DNA of 7,961 nt from Candidatus Zymogenus sp. (GTDB lineage: Bacteria; Desulfobacterota; Zymogenia; Zymogenales; Zymogenaceae): positions 1-7,961 of the forward strand of contig JAUWME010000083.1 in NCBI GenBank assembly GCA_030613285.1, read 5' to 3'. Each line of letters opens with the position of its first letter. The stretch's first letter is position 1. Made by a program: the position numbers and the translations under genes. This document shows, piece after piece, positions 4,787 through 7,961 of the stretch. The notes beneath the pieces were generated by a model, which did not search any database, was not told where the DNA came from, and worked only from the letters and a program-made list of their open reading frames with translations.

Positions 4787-6619
4787 ATGTCAGGTGATAG
4801 TCTGAACATGAATGGACCGTACCGGTTGGTGAAGGTTGGTTTTATCTCTGTTATTTCGGTGCTTCTCTTTTTGGGATTGTTTGCGAGGCTTTGGTATCTC
4901 CAGCTTTATATGGGAGATGAGTTTCGCATTATGAGCGAAGACAACCGAATAAGGTTTGTCAAGGTGTCTGCACCACGAGGGATGTTTTTAGATAGGCATG
5001 GCCGGATTATTGTGGACAACCGCCCATCGTTTAATGTGAAGCTGCTTACTGAGTATGTGGAAGATATTGAAGTTGCATTGACGGAAGTGTCTGCACTCAC
5101 TGGTGTTGACAAGACAAAATTGAAGGCAAATCTTAAGAGGGAGCGGGAAAAAAACCCGAAGTTTCGGCCCCTGACCGTCGTGAGGGATCTCTCCAGAGAC
5201 AACGTGGCGCCCCTTGTTTCTCGTATCCACCGCTACCCTGCTACGGAGCTTGAGGTGCTGCCAATAAGAAACTATGTCCACGGTCCCCTCGCACCGCACC
5301 TCTTTGGGTATCTGGGTGAGATTGACGACGACGATTTGGAATTGGATAAATATCGAGGGTATAAAATCGGTGATATCATTGGTAAAAGCGGTATAGAGGA
5401 GCATTGGGACAAGGAGATTAGGGGGAAAGATGGCGGTATCCAGATGGAGGTTGATTCCAAAGGCAGGGAGCTAAAGACATTAGGTAGGCTTGACCCCAGT
5501 CCCGGAAACAACCTTGTCCTTACAATCGACTTTGAGCTTCAGGAATATGCCAGACGCCTGATGAAAGAAAAAGACCACGCCGGTGTTGTCATTGCGATTA
5601 ATCCCCAAAACTTTGAGATTCTGGCGATGGTGTCGGCCCCAGACTTTGATCCTTCCACATTTGCACGGGGTATCACGGCAGAACAATGGAATGCCCTAAT
5701 AAAACACCCCAGGCACCCTCTCGAAAACAAAGGAATTTCGGGGCAGTACCCACCCGGTTCCACGTACAAGCTCATCACCGCCACGGCGGGCCTTGGTGAG
5801 GGATTTATCGATGTGGACAAAAAACTATATTGTCCGGGGTATTACCGATTTGGGGGCAGGGCCTTTGCCTGTTGGAAGAGTGGCGGGCACGGCAGGGTGA
5901 AAATCCACAGGGCCATCGTGGAGTCGTGCGATGTCTTTTTTTACCAAGTTGGATATGGAGTTGGGATTGAGGGGCTTGCCCGATACGGCGGCAGCTACGG
6001 TTTTGGCAAGCTGACGGGTATTAAGCTATCAAACGAAAAGGTGGGGATAAATCCCTCCCACAAGTGGAAGAAGGACTATTTTAACCTGCCGTGGTATCCG
6101 GGGGAGACGATATCTTCCTCCATCGGGCAAGGCTATACGCTGGTTACTCCCTTGCAGCTTTTGGTGGCTTTTGCGGCCATTGCCAACGGCGGCACTATCT
6201 ATGAGCCAAAGATTGTAAACAAGATATTGAGTCCAGAGGGTGAAACTATAAAAGAATATAAGAGCATCAAGAAAGGAGAAGTTTTAATTTCTCCTGAAAA
6301 TATCGAGATATTAAAATCCGGGCTTTACGGCGTTGTCAACGAATCGCACGGAACGGGGTGGAGGGCAAGGCTTGAGGGAAGGGACGTTTGCGGAAAGACA
6401 GGAACCGCCCAGGTGATTGCAGGGCGAATGAGCAGTAAATATCTTCCCTATGAGCTTCGGGATCATGCGTGGTTTGCTTGTTTTGCCCCCTTGGAAAAGC
6501 CTGAGATTGCTGTTGTGGTTTTGGTGGAGCACGGCGGATTTGGGGGGGCTGCTGCGGCGCCTATTGCTGGGGCGGTCATTAAAAAGTACTTTGAACTCAA
6601 AGATATATCCAAAAACTGA
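4787..6619 (+). CDS. mrdA: Penicillin-binding protein 2 (elongasome DD-transpeptidase)
   Basis: A 610-residue class B PBP that cross-links peptidoglycan during side-wall growth, partnered with RodA. An N-terminal anchor helix lies at about residues 13-36, followed by the pedestal (dimerisation) domain with APRGMFLDRHGRII at 62-75, and then the transpeptidase domain. Catalytic motifs: S325-T-Y-K328 (acyl-enzyme serine and base), S380-C-D382 (the S-x-D form usual in PBP2) and K537-T-G539. C349, C362, H368 and C381 match the spacing of the metal site described in Acinetobacter PBP2 (see findings). Length fits the family (about 600-650). The start is uncertain: the frame is open up to a TTG at 4760 (nine more codons, with GGAA at 4749-4752), but ATG 4787 after AAGTGGGG (4774-4781) is preferred, and ATG 4808 is also in frame. 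A run of seven G at 6542-6548 does not break the frame. rodA starts seven bases after the stop. Confidence 0.96.
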   Translation: MSGDSLNMNGPYRLVKVGFISVISVLLFLGLFARLWYLQLYMGDEFRIMSEDNRIRFVKVSAPRGMFLDRHGRIIVDNRPSFNVKLLTEYVEDIEVALTEVSALTGVDKTKLKANLKREREKNPKFRPLTVVRDLSRDNVAPLVSRIHRYPATELEVLPIRNYVHGPLAPHLFGYLGEIDDDDLELDKYRGYKIGDIIGKSGIEEHWDKEIRGKDGGIQMEVDSKGRELKTLGRLDPSPGNNLVLTIDFELQEYARRLMKEKDHAGVVIAINPQNFEILAMVSAPDFDPSTFARGITAEQWNALIKHPRHPLENKGISGQYPPGSTYKLITATAGLGEGFIDVDKKLYCPGYYRFGGRAFACWKSGGHGRVKIHRAIVESCDVFFYQVGYGVGIEGLARYGGSYGFGKLTGIKLSNEKVGINPSHKWKKDYFNLPWYPGETISSSIGQGYTLVTPLQLLVAFAAIANGGTIYEPKIVNKILSPEGETIKEYKSIKKGEVLISPENIEILKSGLYGVVNESHGTGWRARLEGRDVCGKTGTAQVIAGRMSSKYLPYELRDHAWFACFAPLEKPEIAVVVLVEHGGFGGAAAAPIAGAVIKKYFELKDISKN

Positions 6620-6626
6620 GCTAATA

Positions 6627-7757
6627 ATGATTAAAGACGCTATTAGAGACGTGTTTAAAACAATTTCGAAGAAGACCGATTACGTTCTTCTTGTAACGGT
6701 GCTTATAATTCTTACGTTGGGGATCATAAACCTGTTTTCCGCTTCAAGGATGGAGGAGGTGGCGGCTGTTCCCCTCTACATTAAGCAAGTCTACTGGGCC
6801 ATGATCGGACTCTTTATGATGTATCTTGCCATTTCCATCGATATTCGTGCCTTTGAGCGATGGGCCTACGTGATATATTGCGTTACAATCTTTTTCCTCA
6901 TTGCTGTCCTCTTCTTTGGGGAGCGCACCGGGGGGGCCACCCGATGGTTTAGTTTGGGGCCAATATCGTTTCAGCCGTCTGAGGTTGTAAAGGTGGCGAT
7001 GATTCTGGCCCTGGGGCGGTACTTCCAGAAAAATATGCCGGCTGACGGCCTCAGGATAAGAGACCTTATCATTCCCATAATCTTGGCTTTGCTGCCGGTG
7101 ATATTGATTGCAAAGGAGCCTGACCTCGGCTCGGCGGGGCTTGTTGTTCTCATCTTTGGCACAGTCCTATTGGTTGTGAAGATGCGCACAAAGACCGCCG
7201 TGGCCTTCATATTAGCGGGGGTGTTCTCCACGGTTCCGGCCTTTATCTTTGGCTGGCGGTTTTTAAAGCCGTACCAGAGACAACGTATAGTCACCTTTTT
7301 TAGGCCGGATACCGATCCTCTGGGCTCCGGGTATCATATCATTCAGTCGAAGATTGCGGTGGGGAGCGGGCAGTTTTTTGGCAAAGGATATATGCATGGC
7401 ACGCAAAGCCAGCTTCAATTTCTGCCTGAGCAGCACACCGATTTCATATTCAGCGTGCTGGCCGAAGAGTGGGGCTTTGTCGGCTCGGTGATAATTTTAA
7501 TCTTACTTTCCATTATTATCTTGCGGGGGCTTTATATCGCCAGCTCTGCCAGAGATGTTTTTGGGGCGGTGGTGGCGGCCGGTCTCTCGATTGTTATTAT
7601 GTGGCAGTCTTTTGTCAACATCGGGATGGCAATGGGGATATTTCCCGTCGTGGGGATTCCACTCCCGTTTCTATCTTATGGGGGGACGTCGCTTGTGATG
7701 ATGCTCATTGGTGTTGGGCTTATCCTCAACGTCAATATGAGGAGAAACATTTTTTGA
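6627..7757 (+). CDS. rodA: SEDS peptidoglycan glycosyltransferase RodA
   Basis: A 376-residue polytopic membrane protein of the SEDS family that polymerises lipid II into glycan strands together with PBP2. About ten hydrophobic helices are visible. Family signatures: G103-A-T-R-W-F-S-L-G-P-I-S-F-Q-P-S-E-V at 103-120, KEPDLGSA at 163-170, the loop FLPEQHTDFIF at 265-275 in which D272 is the likely catalytic aspartate (equivalent to E. coli RodA Asp262), and the C-terminal P343-like block GIPLPFLSYGGTS at 343-355. The frame is open upstream into mrdA, but ATG 6627 is the natural start: it lies seven bases after the mrdA stop, has a weak GAG ribosome site (6618-6620), and the protein aligns with RodA from its first helix (about 19-40). 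The short gap suggests translational coupling with mrdA. The stop TGA overlaps a following ATG (TGATG). Confidence 0.96.
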   Translation: MIKDAIRDVFKTISKKTDYVLLVTVLIILTLGIINLFSASRMEEVAAVPLYIKQVYWAMIGLFMMYLAISIDIRAFERWAYVIYCVTIFFLIAVLFFGERTGGATRWFSLGPISFQPSEVVKVAMILALGRYFQKNMPADGLRIRDLIIPIILALLPVILIAKEPDLGSAGLVVLIFGTVLLVVKMRTKTAVAFILAGVFSTVPAFIFGWRFLKPYQRQRIVTFFRPDTDPLGSGYHIIQSKIAVGSGQFFGKGYMHGTQSQLQFLPEQHTDFIFSVLAEEWGFVGSVIILILLSIIILRGLYIASSARDVFGAVVAAGLSIVIMWQSFVNIGMAMGIFPVVGIPLPFLSYGGTSLVMMLIGVGLILNVNMRRNIF

Positions 7758-7816
7758 TGGGATATCAGGAATAATTAGGTTGCTTTTGGTGTGAATTTCT
7801 GATGGGATGTAATTGA
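7757..7816 (+). other. Spacer with two micro-ORFs linked by TGATG overlaps
   Basis: The motif TGATGGG occurs three times, at 7755-7761, 7800-7806 and 7814-7820. The first couples the rodA stop to a 5-codon ORF (MGYQE, 7757-7774), with AGGAG at 7740-7744 upstream. The second opens a 4-codon ORF (MGCN, 7802-7816) whose stop TGA overlaps the ATG of the next gene at 7816. No strong ribosome site precedes 7816, so reinitiation is conceivable. No terminator hairpin is seen, so the next gene is probably co-transcribed with rodA. Confidence 0.35.
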
Positions 7817-7961
7817 TGGGCTCTATCAAATTTGGCAAGAAATATGGATACCGACAACTTGACCCCCCCGCCGATTTGATGATTGCGGGTGTTGGGAAGG
7901 GGAGGGAGGGGTTGTTTGTGTCGGCGGGGGACGCCCTTACCGATATCCTTGTGGGAATTGA
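7816..7961 (+). CDS. Archease family protein, N-terminus (partial, runs off right edge)
   Basis: Forty-eight codons are visible from ATG 7816; an in-frame TAA at 7810-7812 makes this the first possible ATG start. Residues Y12-R-Q-L-D-P-P-A-D20 followed by a G26-K-G-R-E-G-L-F33 segment and A37-x-x-A-L-x-D-I-L-V46 align without gaps to the archease N-terminus (generic form: Y-x-x-L-D-x-x-A-D, then G-K-x-x-E-x-L-F and A-x-x-A-L-x-D-x-M-V). Archaeal and animal archeases have D-H-T-A-D where this has D-P-P-A-D; bacterial members vary at those two positions. Archease is about 140 residues and activates the RNA ligase RtcB by aiding its guanylylation. The rtcB gene may follow beyond the edge, which cannot be seen. 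A run of seven C (7863-7869) falls in the D-P-P codons. The gene is 58 bases after rodA with no terminator, suggesting it belongs to the operon. Confidence 0.62.
   Translation, partial: MGSIKFGKKYGYRQLDPPADLMIAGVGKGREGLFVSAGDALTDILVGI

Noticed and set aside
4988..5404. 138-codon open frame antisense to mrdA
   Set aside because: It overlaps the conserved pedestal region of PBP2 and shows no ribosome site or recognisable domain; a shadow frame.
6450..6626. Upstream extension of the rodA frame into mrdA
   Set aside because: The 59 extra codons overlap the PBP2 C-terminus and do not look like RodA; ATG 6627 sits at the expected N-terminus just after the mrdA stop.
1..7961. CRISPR array, tRNA, rRNA, insertion sequence or defence system
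   Set aside because: No regularly spaced repeats, no tRNA or rRNA signatures, no transposase and no defence-type domains were found on either strand.

Overview
The window carries the core of a rod-shape (elongasome) operon, mreB-mreC-mreD-mrdA(PBP2)-rodA, read left to right from about 2200 to 7757. It is followed by the first 48 codons of an archease-like gene that runs off the right edge. To the left, three genes lie on the minus strand: a membrane-anchored SurA/PpiD-type chaperone without a PPIase domain (1154-1870), a 231-residue soluble protein that loosely resembles the L-2-amino-thiazoline-4-carboxylate hydrolase family (240-935), and the start of a gene with a signal-peptide-like N-terminus that leaves the left edge (1-89).

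Organism: MreBCD, PBP2 and RodA together with a periplasmic-type SurA_N protein indicate a rod-shaped diderm bacterium of moderate GC. The gene order, a bacterial archease and the thiazoline-hydrolase-like gene would fit a Desulfobacterota (former Deltaproteobacteria) lineage. That is an inference from family distribution, and no rRNA or other marker is present to confirm it.

Layout: 1-89 partial secreted or membrane protein (minus); 90-239 AT-rich spacer with its possible promoter; 240-935 hydrolase-like gene (minus); 936-1153 spacer with a G-rich leader on the minus strand and short repeats; 1154-1870 chaperone gene (minus); 1871-2199 divergent regulatory region with back-to-back promoters; 2200-7757 shape operon; 7758-7815 spacer with two micro-ORFs; 7816-7961 archease-like gene (partial).

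How the genes work together: MreB filaments at the inner membrane are linked through MreC and MreD to the transpeptidase PBP2 and the SEDS glycosyltransferase RodA, and the complex inserts new peptidoglycan along the cell side wall. The divergent chaperone could assist folding of exported proteins, but a link to the elongasome is only suggested by position. Archease activates the RNA ligase RtcB in organisms where it has been studied, so its place here is probably operonic hitch-hiking.

I did not find a clearly new biological system. The points most worth a second look are a predicted Cys3-His metal site in PBP2, the PPIase-less chaperone flanked by near-identical direct repeats, a recurring intergenic AT-rich motif, and archease trailing the shape operon.
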